From NCBI RefSeq assembly GCF_016464425.1, contig NZ_JADDKQ010000002.1, positions 1-64,000 on the forward strand: a DNA stretch of 64,000 nt. Direction: 5' to 3'. A model generated the notes under the pieces. It saw only the letters and a program-made list of their open reading frames with translations, had not been told where the DNA came from and did not search any database. The stretch is from Actinotalea solisilvae (GTDB lineage: Bacteria; Actinomycetota; Actinomycetes; Actinomycetales; Cellulomonadaceae). The position numbers and the translations under genes are program-made. Positions 10,343 to 18,306 of the stretch are shown piece after piece (position 1 is the stretch's first letter; each line of letters opens with the position of its first letter).

Positions 10343-10348
10343 TAGACT
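10343..10348 (+). promoter_or_regulatory. -10 hexamer of map (leaderless)
   Basis: TAGACT lies seven bases before the ATG of map. With a start point at or next to the ATG this gives a leaderless mRNA. No Shine-Dalgarno sequence fits in the gap. Confidence 0.5.
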
Positions 10349-10355
10349 GCCAGCC

Positions 10356-11246
10356 ATGTCGATCGCCCACGCGCCGGAGGGGACCCTCGTCCCCGGCACC
10401 GTCAGCCCGGTGCGGTCCGTGCCCGCCCACATCGAGCGGCCCGAGTACGTGGGCAAGGACCGCGAGCTGCCCTTCGCGGGCTCCGAGGTCAAGGACGCGG
10501 AGACGATCGAGCGCATCCGCATCGCGTCCCGCATCGCGGCCCAGGCCCTCGTCGAGGTCGGCCGGCACGTCGCCCCCGGCGTGACCACCGACGAGCTCGA
10601 CCGCGTCGGCCACGAGTTCCTGTGCGACCACGGCGCCTACCCGTCGACGCTGCGGTACCAGCCGCACCCGCGTCAGGTGCCCTTCCTCAAGTCGCTGTGC
10701 ACCTCGGTCAACGAGGTGATCTGCCACGGGGTGCCGGACTCGACCGTCCTGCAGGACGGGGACATCGTCAACGTCGACATCACGGCCTACAAGGACGGCG
10801 TGCACGGCGACACCGACGCGACCTTCCTCGTGGGCGACGTCGACGAGGAGTCGCGCCTGCTCGTCGAGCGCACGCACGAGGCGATGATGCGCGGGATCAA
10901 GGCCGTCATGCCGGGCCGCGAGATCAACGTCGTCGGCCGGGTCATCGAGAAGTACGCGCAGCGCTTCGGCTACGGCGTCGTGCGGGACTTCACGGGGCAC
11001 GGTGTCGGCGAGGCGTTCCACTCGGGGCTCATCGTCCCCCACTACGACGCGGCGCCCCGGCACGCGACCCTCATCGAGCCCGGCATGGTGTTCACGGTCG
11101 AGCCGATGCTCAACCTCGGCACCCCCGAGTGGGAGATGTGGGACGACGGCTGGACGGTCGTCACGCGCGACCGGCGGCGCAGCGCGCAGTTCGAGCACAC
11201 CCTCGTCGTGACCGAGACCGGAGCGGAGATCCTGACGCTGCCATGA
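10356..11246 (+). CDS. map: Methionine aminopeptidase, type I
   Basis: A 296-residue enzyme that removes the initiator methionine from new proteins. The pita-bread fold ligands are visible: Asp in NVDITAY, Asp in HGDTDATF, His in [10 protein letters not shown], Glu in FTVEPML and Glu in QFEHTLVV, together binding two metal ions. The roughly 40-residue N-terminal extension ([20 protein letters not shown]) is typical of the long actinobacterial MetAP. The stop codon overlaps the ppgK ATG (ATGA), indicating coupling. Confidence 0.96.
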   Translation: MSIAHAPEGTLVPGTVSPVRSVPAHIERPEYVGKDRELPFAGSEVKDAETIERIRIASRIAAQALVEVGRHVAPGVTTDELDRVGHEFLCDHGAYPSTLRYQPHPRQVPFLKSLCTSVNEVICHGVPDSTVLQDGDIVNVDITAYKDGVHGDTDATFLVGDVDEESRLLVERTHEAMMRGIKAVMPGREINVVGRVIEKYAQRFGYGVVRDFTGHGVGEAFHSGLIVPHYDAAPRHATLIEPGMVFTVEPMLNLGTPEWEMWDDGWTVVTRDRRRSAQFEHTLVVTETGAEILTLP

Positions 11247-12037
11247 GCACCTCACCGACCACGGGGACGGCCCCGCCCGCACCTCGGCTCGCCTTCGGCA
11301 TCGACATCGGCGGGAGCGGCATCAAGGGCGCGCCCGTCGACCTGGTGGCCGGGGAGTTCGCCGCGGAGCGCGTGCGCATCCCCACGCCCCAGCCGTCCAC
11401 GCCCGAGGCCGTCGCGCGTACCGTCGGCGAGCTGCTCGACGCGTTCGCGCTCCCCGCGGGCATGCCCGTCGGCGTGACGTTCCCCGCGGTCATCCAGCAC
11501 GGCGTGGCCCGCTCCGCCGCGAACGTCGACGAGTCGTGGATCGGCACCGACGTCACCGCGGTCATCCGCGAGGCGACCGGCCGCGAGGCGCTCGCCGTGA
11601 ACGACGCGGACGCGGCCGGCTACGCCGAGACGGTGTACGGCGCGGCGCGGGACGCCCGCGGCGTCGTCCTCGTCGTGACGCTGGGCACGGGCATCGGCTC
11701 GTGCCTCGTCGTCGACGGCACCCTCGTGCCGAACACCGAGCTCGGCCACCTCGAGATCGACGGCCACGACGCGGAGAGCCGCGCCGCGGACAGCGCGCGC
11801 GAGCGCGACGACCTCGACTGGGAGCAGTGGGCCGAGCGGCTCCAGCGCTACTTCCGCGTGGTCGAGGACCTCTTCTGGCCGGACCTCATCGTCGTCGGCG
11901 GGGGCGTGAGCAAGAAGCACGCGCACTTCCTCCCGCTGCTCGACCTGCGCACCCCGATCGTCCCGGCGACGCTGCGCAACGCGGCCGGGATCGTCGGCGC
12001 GGCCGCCCTCGCGGCGCGCGGCACCGTCCTCGACTGA
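11243..12037 (+). CDS. ppgK: Polyphosphate glucokinase
   Basis: A 264-residue ROK-family kinase that phosphorylates glucose with polyphosphate, and in many members also ATP. It shows the N-terminal phosphate motif [12 protein letters not shown], the catalytic region [11 protein letters not shown], the second phosphate loop [10 protein letters not shown], and [15 protein letters not shown]. The C-terminal [20 protein letters not shown] is characteristic of actinobacterial PpgK. It overlaps the map stop by four bases; the following gene starts 13 bases later. Confidence 0.94.
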   Translation: MSTSPTTGTAPPAPRLAFGIDIGGSGIKGAPVDLVAGEFAAERVRIPTPQPSTPEAVARTVGELLDAFALPAGMPVGVTFPAVIQHGVARSAANVDESWIGTDVTAVIREATGREALAVNDADAAGYAETVYGAARDARGVVLVVTLGTGIGSCLVVDGTLVPNTELGHLEIDGHDAESRAADSARERDDLDWEQWAERLQRYFRVVEDLFWPDLIVVGGGVSKKHAHFLPLLDLRTPIVPATLRNAAGIVGAAALAARGTVLD

Positions 12038-12050
12038 CCCCCGGCGCCCC

Positions 12051-13190
12051 GTGGACCCGCTCGGCTGGGCGCTGGTCGTCGCGGGGGGCGTCGCGCTCGT
12101 CGTGCTGGTCGACCGGCTCGTCGCGCGCCTGCCCGTGCGCACGGAGGTCCGCCGGCGCGACGAGGACCGCCCCCGGTCGTCGGGCGCCGGGCCCTTCGGC
12201 GAGCTCGTCGAGATCCTCCAGCCCACGGCGCGCCACCTGCACGAGGAGCAGGAGCGGCAGCGTCACGACCTCGTCCTGCCGGGCGACGCCGACCCGCCGT
12301 GGGCCGTCGACCTCGACGCGGGGACGGCGGTGCTGGCGAGCGCACCCGTCGCCGGACGCTCGCTCACCGGGCGCGCGCTCGAGGAGGTCGCCGACGGCGT
12401 CCTCGTCGCGACCGCGCAACCCTGGTCCACGACGACGACGGTCGTCGTCGGCCCCGGCGGGCGGTGCCTCGTCGTCGACCCCGCGCTGACCCCCGCCGAC
12501 CTCGAGGCCCTCGCCGCGACCCTCGCGGCGCGCGGCGCGGTCGTCGAGGCGGGTGCCGCCACGCACCCGCACTGGGACCACGTGCTGTGGTCGGCCGCGC
12601 TGGGCGACGTCCCGCGGTGGGCCGCACCCGCCGCCGTCGACCGCGCCGCGCGCGCCCACGCCGCCCTCGTGGCGGAGGCGGACGGGACGGCGCCGGGCCA
12701 CGACCCCGCCCTGCTCGGACGCCTGCGCCCCCTCGCCGGCGACGTCGTCCCGTGGTCCGGGCGCCGTGTCGTCGTCGTGCCGCACGCGGCGCACTGCCCG
12801 GGCAGCGTCGCCCTCGTGGTGCGCGACGCGGGCGTGCTGCTCGCGGGCGACCTGCTGTCCGACCAGGAGATCCCGCTGTTGGACCCCGACGCCACCGACC
12901 CCGTGGCCGACCACCTGGCAGCGCTCGACGCGCTCGAGGGCGCCGCCGAGCGCTGGTCGGTGCGGGTGCTGGTGCCCGGCCACGGCACGGTGACCGACGC
13001 GGACGGCCTCGCGCGCCGGCTCGCGGTCGACCGCGCCTACCTCACGGCCGTGCGCGACGCCGCGCGGGACGGCCGCACCGTCGAGGACCCCCGCCTGGCC
13101 GACGCCGAGCAGCGCGAGCACCACGAGGACCAGCTGCGGGCGCTGCGCGCCGCGGACCGGCACGGCGACGGGGCGCGGGACCGGCCGTGA
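12051..13190 (+). CDS. DUF6191-like / metallo-beta-lactamase fold fusion
   Basis: A 379-residue protein starting at GTG. Residues 5-22 form one membrane segment. A short conserved block (GPFGELVEILQPTARHLHEEQERQRHDL, then PPWAVDLDAG) resembles the small DUF6191 family. A metallo-beta-lactamase domain follows, with HPHWDH at 172-177 (H172, H174, D176, H177), a later His in HAAHCPGS, LLAGDLLSD and VPGHGT, so all metal ligands appear present. The active site is expected on the cytoplasmic side if the N terminus is out, but topology is unclear. The substrate is unknown. It directly follows ppgK and is probably in its operon. Confidence 0.82.
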   Translation: MDPLGWALVVAGGVALVVLVDRLVARLPVRTEVRRRDEDRPRSSGAGPFGELVEILQPTARHLHEEQERQRHDLVLPGDADPPWAVDLDAGTAVLASAPVAGRSLTGRALEEVADGVLVATAQPWSTTTTVVVGPGGRCLVVDPALTPADLEALAATLAARGAVVEAGAATHPHWDHVLWSAALGDVPRWAAPAAVDRAARAHAALVAEADGTAPGHDPALLGRLRPLAGDVVPWSGRRVVVVPHAAHCPGSVALVVRDAGVLLAGDLLSDQEIPLLDPDATDPVADHLAALDALEGAAERWSVRVLVPGHGTVTDADGLARRLAVDRAYLTAVRDAARDGRTVEDPRLADAEQREHHEDQLRALRAADRHGDGARDRP

Positions 13191-13212
13191 AGACCGGACG
13201 CCGCCCCGCCCC

Positions 13213-13575
13213 TCAGGCGGTCGGGACGACGTCGCCGCCGCTGACCGCCGGCGAGCCGTCGAACAGGTCGTCCAGCCCCAGGAGGTGCAGCACGTCGGTG
13301 ACGAGCGGCGGCGCGTTGCGCAGCGAGACGGGCAGGCCCTCCTCACGGCCGAGGCGGAGGAACTGGATGAGGAAGGCGATGCCCGTCGAGTCGATGAAGG
13401 TCACCTCCGCCGCGTCGAGCACGACCGGGAGGTCCCGCGTGAGGGCGCGGCTCAGGGCGCTGCTCGCCTGCTCCCGCAGCGCCTCGTCGATCTCGCCCCA
13501 CAGGTGCGCCACCGTGGTGTCGTCCGTCTCGGCCACCGTGATCCCACCGACTGCACGCTCGCTCGTCCCACCCAT
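13213..13575 (-). CDS. STAS-domain anti-sigma factor antagonist
   Basis: A 120-residue single STAS domain. The phospho-acceptor site FIDSTGIAFL contains Ser63, as in SpoIIAA/RsbV-type antagonists, which free a sigma factor by binding an anti-sigma kinase when unphosphorylated. No kinase or sigma gene is adjacent. A TAGATT hexamer on the minus strand (13668-13673) could be its -10, giving a leader of about 90 bases. It is convergent with the MBL-fold gene. Confidence 0.85.
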   Translation of the reverse strand: MGGTSERAVGGITVAETDDTTVAHLWGEIDEALREQASSALSRALTRDLPVVLDAAEVTFIDSTGIAFLIQFLRLGREEGLPVSLRNAPPLVTDVLHLLGLDDLFDGSPAVSGGDVVPTA

Positions 13576-13803
13576 GCGTCACCGGCCTCCTGCTGCGTCC
13601 CGGCGGCGGGCCGGCGTCGTCTGGTCGCCTCTCCGCTTCGTCGCGGGACGGGGGGAAGGCTCGACCCAATCTACCGGGGGTCCCGCGCCGTCGCGCGACG
13701 AGGGAGCGCTCCCGGCACCCTCCGCGCGCCGGCCCCGGCGCACAGCTCCCCATGCCCCACGCCCCAGGATGCGCGGCGCGCGTCACGGTGCCACCGTGAG
13801 GAG

Positions 13804-13986
13804 ATGAGCACCGCAGGCGGCACCGCACCGCAGTCCCACGACGCCCACGACGTCCCGGACAGCTTCGACCCCGAGCAGCCGGACCTCCCGACCCTCGCCG
13901 TCGACCCGGACCCCTCGACCTCGCACGACGGCCAGGACACGGGCTACGAGCCGCTCCCGGAAGCCGACACCGAGGAGGAGCGATGA
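13804..13986 (+). CDS. Small acidic hypothetical protein
   Basis: A 60-residue, strongly acidic and Pro/Asp-rich protein (SFDPEQPDLPTLAVDPDP). It starts at an ATG preceded by GTGAGGAG, a good ribosome-binding site. It ends in ATGA shared with the next gene, so the two are translated together. It is probably disordered. I do not recognise a family. Confidence 0.55.
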   Translation: MSTAGGTAPQSHDAHDVPDSFDPEQPDLPTLAVDPDPSTSHDGQDTGYEPLPEADTEEER

Positions 13987-14189
13987 AGGTCGACAAGGGC
14001 ACGATCCTCGACCTGCTGCGGGTACGCGGCGAGGACATCCACGCCACGGCCGCCGAGCGCGAGCTGCCGGACCCGGTCGACACCGACCGGGACCGCGCGC
14101 TGCTCGAGCGCTTCGGCCTCGACGAGCAGGCCATCCGGGGCGGGCTCGACGACGCGTCGGGCGGGCTCGGCGACCGTCCGGTCCTCTAG
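13983..14189 (+). CDS. Small conserved hypothetical protein
   Basis: A 68-residue protein (MKVDKGTILDLLRVRGEDIHATAAERELPDPVDTDRDRALLERFGLD). The layout, a short helix, an ERELPDPVDTD motif and a second helix, resembles a small actinobacterial family of unknown function. GAGGAGCG before the ATG is the ribosome-binding site, and the ATG overlaps the upstream stop. Confidence 0.65.
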   Translation: MKVDKGTILDLLRVRGEDIHATAAERELPDPVDTDRDRALLERFGLDEQAIRGGLDDASGGLGDRPVL

Positions 14190-14235
14190 GGGCGGGGCGC
14201 CGCGGGCCTGACCGTGGCCGGCTCGCCGGACCCGG

Positions 14236-14463
14236 TCAGGCCTCGGCGGCCCGCACGTGGCGGCGGCGCAGCGCCTCGCCGAGTTGGCGCGACTGCGTCC
14301 GGACGAGGCGCTCGTAGCCGCGGTGGAGCTGCTCGACGCGCGCCTCGGCGGCTCCGCCGTCGCGCGCGGCCGCCCACGCGTCGCGGGCTGCGCGGACGTC
14401 GGCGTCGGTGACGTCGATCGTGAGGTCGTCCGGCGCGTCGGGTCGCGGCGTGTGGGGGGTCAC
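14236..14463 (-). CDS. Small helical hypothetical protein
   Basis: A 75-residue protein starting at GTG, with a predicted long helix (DADVRAARDAWAAARDGG, then RVEQLHRGYERLVRTQSRQLGEALRRR). CAGACT on the minus strand (14470-14475) ends six bases before the start, the same arrangement seen at other genes here. No recognised family. Confidence 0.55.
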   Translation of the reverse strand: MTPHTPRPDAPDDLTIDVTDADVRAARDAWAAARDGGAAEARVEQLHRGYERLVRTQSRQLGEALRRRHVRAAEA

Positions 14464-14575
14464 GGATCGAGTCTGCGGGACGCCGGCGCGTCCGGCACGC
14501 CGAGCGCCCGAACGAGTGACGACGGAGCAGTGCCGGCGACGCCCGGGCGCGCTGGGCCGGGCGCCCGCGCCGGGG

Positions 14576-15028
14576 TCAGCCTCGCGCGGGCCGCGGCAGA
14601 CGCGCGACGTCGCCGAAGAAGTGACCGATCCGCCGGACCGCGGCGGTGAACGCGTCCCAGTCGACCGGCTTGGTGACGTAGGCGTTGGCGTGCGCCGCGT
14701 ACGCGCGCAGGATGTCCTCCTCCGCGGCCGACGTCGTGAGCACGACGACGGGGATCGAGCGCAGCTCGTCGTCGGCCTTGACCACCTCGAGCACCTCGCG
14801 CCCGCCGATCTTGGGCAGGTTGAGGTCGAGCAGCACGACGTCGGGTCGGCGCGCGTCGGCGTGCTCGCCCTCGCGCCGCAGGAACGCGAGCGCCTCCGCT
14901 CCGTCGCTCACGACGTCGAGGTGACCGCCGACGGCGTGGTCCTCGAAGACCTCGCGGACCATGAGCACGTCGCCGGGGTCGTCCTCGACGAGCAGGACGT
15001 CCAGGGCGGCGAGGTCGGTGGTGGTCAT
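14576..15028 (-). CDS. Response regulator, single receiver domain (Rcp1-like)
   Basis: A 150-residue stand-alone receiver. It has the acidic pocket VLLVEDDPGD (D16/D17), phospho-acceptor D68 in VVLLDLNLPKIGG, the Thr in VVLTTSAAE and Lys in AYVTKPVDW. The PGDVLMVREVFED and LNLPKIGGREVLE wording is typical of the Rcp1 group that partners phytochrome-like or hybrid kinases. No output domain is attached and no kinase is adjacent, so the output is probably through a protein partner. A GTGAT/ATCAC inverted repeat lies just before the start at 15032-15042. Confidence 0.9.
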   Translation of the reverse strand: MTTTDLAALDVLLVEDDPGDVLMVREVFEDHAVGGHLDVVSDGAEALAFLRREGEHADARRPDVVLLDLNLPKIGGREVLEVVKADDELRSIPVVVLTTSAAEEDILRAYAAHANAYVTKPVDWDAFTAAVRRIGHFFGDVARLPRPARG

Positions 15029-15096
15029 CGCGTGATCATCACACGCCCACGGCGCCGCCGCGCTGCGACGGTCCCCGGCGCGCCGGGCGGCGAGGG

Positions 15097-15484
15097 TGGA
15101 TGAGTCGGCCGGTACGCCGGGTTCTGTCCCCGCACCCGGTTGCCCCGGTGCGGGTGGCGGCCATCCCTCTACGACGTGCGTCGCCGCACGCCTCCAGCGG
15201 CCTACCCGGGAGCTCGGGCGAGCAGCCCTCGGACGCTCCCTGTCTGGCCTTGCTCCAGGTGGGGTTTACCTAGCCGCACCGGTCACCCGGTGCGCTGGTG
15301 GTCTCTTACACCACCGTTTCACCCTTACCCCGTCCGGCCGGAGCCGGTTCGAGGCGGTCTGTTCTCTGTGGCACTGTCCCGCGGGTCACCCCGGGTGGGC
15401 GTTACCCACCACCTCGCTCTGCGGAGCCCGGACGTTCCTCGGCACCGGTCACCCGGTGACGCGACCGCCTGGCCGACTCATCCA
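15097..15484 (-). ncRNA. rnpB: RNase P RNA, bacterial type A
   Basis: On the minus strand this stretch has the RNase P core: GAGGAAcGTCCGGGCTCC near the 5' end, GGGTAAGGGTGAAACGG in the middle, and AGAGGGATGGCCGCC followed by GACAGAACCCGGCGTA near the 3' end. The terminal sequences GGATGAGTCGGCC and its complement pair as helix P1 and fix both ends. It processes the 5' ends of tRNA precursors with the RnpA protein. TAGCCT (minus strand, 15491-15496) ends about seven bases before the inferred 5' end. Confidence 0.96.
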
Positions 15485-15490
15485 CCGCCC

Positions 15491-15517
15491 AGGCTACCCG
15501 CCCGCGGCGACTAGGCT
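15491..15517. promoter_or_regulatory. Divergent -10 hexamers of rnpB and yaaA
   Basis: TAGCCT on the minus strand (15491-15496) lies about seven bases before the RNase P RNA. TAGGCT on the plus strand (15512-15517) lies six bases before the yaaA GTG. The two core promoters are 15 bases apart, so they must overlap and probably compete for polymerase. Confidence 0.5.
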
Positions 15518-15523
15518 GCCCCG

Positions 15524-16309
15524 GTGCTCGTGCTCCTCCCGCCGTCCGAGGGCAAGACGGCCCCCGAGCACGGCGACCCCCTCGACCTCGCGGCCCTGAG
15601 CGGCGGCCGGCGGCTCACCGCCCACCGCCACCGCGTGCTCACCGCGCTGACCCGCGCGAGTCGCCGCCGGGACGCGCTCGAGGTGCTCGGCGTCGGCGCG
15701 TCCCTCGCGCCCGAGGTCGCGCGGAACACGCGCCTGCGCACCGAGCCGACGGCGGCCGCGAGGCACGTCTACACGGGCGTGCTCTTCGGCGCGGCGCGCC
15801 TCGACGACCTGCCCGACGACGCGTCTCGCGAGCGTGCCGAGCGCAGCGTCCGGGTGGTCTCGGGGCTGTGGGGCGTCCTCGCGCCGTCGGACCCGATCCC
15901 GGCGTACCGGCTCTCCATGGGCACCGACCTGCCGGGCGTCGGGCCGCTCGCACGCTCGTGGCGCGAGCCGCTCGCGCGCGAGCTCGACCCCGCCGCGCGG
16001 GAGCGCGTGGTCGTCGACTGCCGGTCCGCGGCGTACGCGGCCGCCTGGACGCCGGCCGGCGGCCCGGGGCACGTCGCGGTGACCGTCCTGCGGGAGGAGG
16101 CCGGGCGCCGGACCGTCGTGTCCCACTGGGCCAAGCACACCCGCGGCGTCCTCACCCGGCACCTCGTCACGCGTGCGGGGGGCGAGCCGACGTCGCCCGC
16201 CGCGCTGCTCGACGCAGCCGGCGAGCTCGTCGGCTCGGCGCTGCTCGACGCCGAGCTCGCGCCCGGTCGCCGCGCGGGCACCCACGAGCTCCGCCTCGTC
16301 GTCGGCTGA
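15524..16309 (+). CDS. yaaA: Peroxide stress protein YaaA (DUF328)
   Basis: A 261-residue YaaA-family protein beginning MLVLLPPSEGKT, the family signature. In E. coli YaaA limits free iron and DNA damage during hydrogen peroxide stress, and the fold carries a DNA-binding element. Further conserved pieces are YTGVLFGAARLDDL, GLWGVLAPSDPIPAYRLSMG and VSHWAKHTRGVLTRHL. The GTG at 15524 is set by the N-terminal signature. The transcript is probably leaderless. Confidence 0.92.
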   Translation: MLVLLPPSEGKTAPEHGDPLDLAALSGGRRLTAHRHRVLTALTRASRRRDALEVLGVGASLAPEVARNTRLRTEPTAAARHVYTGVLFGAARLDDLPDDASRERAERSVRVVSGLWGVLAPSDPIPAYRLSMGTDLPGVGPLARSWREPLARELDPAARERVVVDCRSAAYAAAWTPAGGPGHVAVTVLREEAGRRTVVSHWAKHTRGVLTRHLVTRAGGEPTSPAALLDAAGELVGSALLDAELAPGRRAGTHELRLVVG

Positions 16310-16315
16310 CCCCCT

Positions 16316-16362
16316 CCGCCGAGGTCGCTGGTTCCAGCGGTCCGGACCAGCGACCTCGGCGG
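16316..16362. terminator. Bidirectional hairpin terminator
   Basis: Perfect 17-base inverted repeat (arms 16316-16332 and 16346-16362, loop of 13) placed exactly between the convergent yaaA and RNase H/phosphatase genes. The arm reads CCGCCGAGGTCGCTGGT. No U tract follows, which is common for terminators in GC-rich actinobacteria. Confidence 0.75.
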
Positions 16363-16367
16363 GGCGG

Positions 16368-17546
16368 TCAGAGGTCGGTCGGCATGCCGACGACGGCGAC
16401 CTCGCGCTGGTCGTCGGCCCACAGGCGCACGATGGTCAGCGACGCCGGCCCCACGCGGACCGAGGACCACACCGACGACGGCGCGCCGAGCGTCACGCCG
16501 ATCGCCGCCCGGATCGCGACGGAGTGCGACACGACGACGACGGTGCGGTCCACGCCCTCGTCGCGCAGCCGCTCCAGCGCGCCGGACACGCGCACGCCGA
16601 CGTCCTCGATCGACTCGCCGCCCGGTGCGGGGAACTCCGCGTCGACGTGCCAGCGGCGCAGGTCGCCCGGCCACCGCTCCTCGATCTCGGCGGCCGTGAG
16701 GCCCTCCCAGGCGCCGAAGTCGCACTCGGCCCAGGCGGCGTCGACCTCGACCTCGAGCCCGAGCCGGCGGCTCACGGCGCCCGCGGTCTCCTGCGTGCGC
16801 ACCATGGGCGACGCGTGCAGCGCGGAGGGGTGGGGCAGGTCCGGCCACAGCGTCCGGCCGGTGCGGAAGATCGTGTCGGCCGCCTTGGCCGCCTGGATGC
16901 GGCCCGTCGACGTGAGCGACGGGCCCGGCACCGCTCCTCCGGAGTACGCCTTGGAGGCGGTCATGGGCGTCTCGCCGTGCCGCACGAGGACCACCGTGAG
17001 CGGCTCGGCGCCGTCGAACCGCATCGCGGCACCGGACGGCCGCGGTGCGCGCGCCCGCGACGACGGCTCCGGGCCGGGCGGGGCCTCGTCGGGCGCGACG
17101 ACGTCGTCCTCGCCCCCGGGGTGGTCGCGCCGGACCCCCTCGCGCGCGTCCATCGCCTCGTTGGCGAGCGCGTCCGCGGCTGCGTTCTGCGCGCGCGGCA
17201 CCCAGGTGTAGGTCACCCGTTCGGCGGGGAGCACGGCGTGCGCCTGCTCCGCGAGCCGCTTCATGTCCGCGTGCTTGACCTGCCAGCGACCCGACATCTG
17301 CTCGACGACGAGGCGCGAGTCCAGCCGCGCCTCGACGAGCGCGTCGGGGTCGATCTCGCGCGCCGCCTCGAGGCCGGCCACGAGCCCCGAGTACTCGGCG
17401 ACGTTGTTCGACGCGAAGCCCAGGTAGCCGGCGCGCTCCGCGAGCAGCGCACCCGTCGCCGCGTCGCGCACGACGGCGCCCCACCCGGCCGGTCCGGGGT
17501 TGCCGCGCGAGCCGCCGTCGGCCTCGACGACGAGCCGGCGCGTCAC
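16368..17546 (-). CDS. Bifunctional RNase HI / histidine (acid) phosphatase
   Basis: A 392-residue fusion typical of actinobacteria. Residues 1-135 are an RNase H domain (VVEADGGSRGNPGPAGWG, NNVAEYSGL, ARLDSRLVVEQM, AAADALANEA), which cuts RNA in RNA-DNA hybrids. After a Pro/Ser/Arg linker, residues about 190-392 form a histidine phosphatase with LVRHGET, the SPMVRTQETA motif and VVVSHSVAIRA. Mycobacterial relatives have both RNase H and alpha-ribazole phosphatase-like (CobC) activity. GTG at 17546 is chosen because it overlaps the previous stop (GTGA) and gives MTRRLVVEADGG. It forms an operon with the zinc-ribbon and Nif3 genes. Confidence 0.93.
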   Translation of the reverse strand: MTRRLVVEADGGSRGNPGPAGWGAVVRDAATGALLAERAGYLGFASNNVAEYSGLVAGLEAAREIDPDALVEARLDSRLVVEQMSGRWQVKHADMKRLAEQAHAVLPAERVTYTWVPRAQNAAADALANEAMDAREGVRRDHPGGEDDVVAPDEAPPGPEPSSRARAPRPSGAAMRFDGAEPLTVVLVRHGETPMTASKAYSGGAVPGPSLTSTGRIQAAKAADTIFRTGRTLWPDLPHPSALHASPMVRTQETAGAVSRRLGLEVEVDAAWAECDFGAWEGLTAAEIEERWPGDLRRWHVDAEFPAPGGESIEDVGVRVSGALERLRDEGVDRTVVVVSHSVAIRAAIGVTLGAPSSVWSSVRVGPASLTIVRLWADDQREVAVVGMPTDL

Positions 17547-18289
17547 GACGCGCGGGCCTCGGCCCCGCGCACGAGGATCCGCCCGCACTCCTCGCACCGC
17601 ACGACCTGCTCCGGCGCGGAGGCCTGGATCTTCGCGACGTCGCTCGGGTTGAGGTCGAGGCGGCAGCCCTCGCACCGGCGGCCGCGCAGCGGCGCCGCGC
17701 CCAGCCCGCCGAGCTGACCGCGCAGCCGGTCGTAGAGCGCCACGAGGCCGGCGTCGAGGCCGTCGGCGCGCTGCTCGCGCTCGGCCGTCACCTGCGCGAC
17801 CTCGGCGTCGATCTCGGCGAGCGCGCGCTCGAGGACCCCGGCGGACTCCTGCTGCTGCGCGAGCACCTCGTCCCGGGCCGCGGTGACGTCGGCCAGCGCC
17901 GACTCGTGCGCCTCGAGCCGCTCCATGGCCTCGAGCTCGACCTCCTCGAGGTCCGCCTGGCGGCGCGCGAGCGCCTCCACCTCGTGGCTCAGCGCCTGCG
18001 CGTCCTTGGCGCTGACGGCCGCGGACGCGAGGCGCGCCTGGTCGCGCGCGGCACGGCTGCGCACCTGCTCGACGTCGGCCTCGGCCTTGGCGACCTCGCG
18101 GCGCAGGTCGCTCACCGCCGTGCGCGAGGTCACGAGCGCGGCCTCGAGGTCGGCGAGGCGCGCCGCGAGCTCGGTCGCGCGCTCGTGGGCCGGGTGGGTG
18201 CGCCGCGCGTGCGCGAGCTGGGCGAGCCGCGTGTCCAGCGCCTGGACGTCGAGGAGCCTGAGCTGGTCGGCCACGGGTGCTGTCGTCAC
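17543..18289 (-). CDS. C4 zinc-ribbon coiled-coil protein
   Basis: A 248-residue protein. Residues about 10-180 form a long coiled coil (ARLADLEAALVTSRTAVSDLRREVAKAEADVEQVRSR). The C terminus is a zinc ribbon with CEGC and CEEC pairs about 25 residues apart. The family is widespread in actinobacteria next to Nif3-like and RNase H genes, as here; related structures exist, but the role is unsettled. GTG at 18289 follows GGAGGACCC, a strong ribosome-binding site. Its stop overlaps the next gene. Confidence 0.88.
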   Translation of the reverse strand: MTTAPVADQLRLLDVQALDTRLAQLAHARRTHPAHERATELAARLADLEAALVTSRTAVSDLRREVAKAEADVEQVRSRAARDQARLASAAVSAKDAQALSHEVEALARRQADLEEVELEAMERLEAHESALADVTAARDEVLAQQQESAGVLERALAEIDAEVAQVTAEREQRADGLDAGLVALYDRLRGQLGGLGAAPLRGRRCEGCRLDLNPSDVAKIQASAPEQVVRCEECGRILVRGAEARAS

Positions 18290-18306
18290 GGGTCCTCCGG
18301 GAGGTG

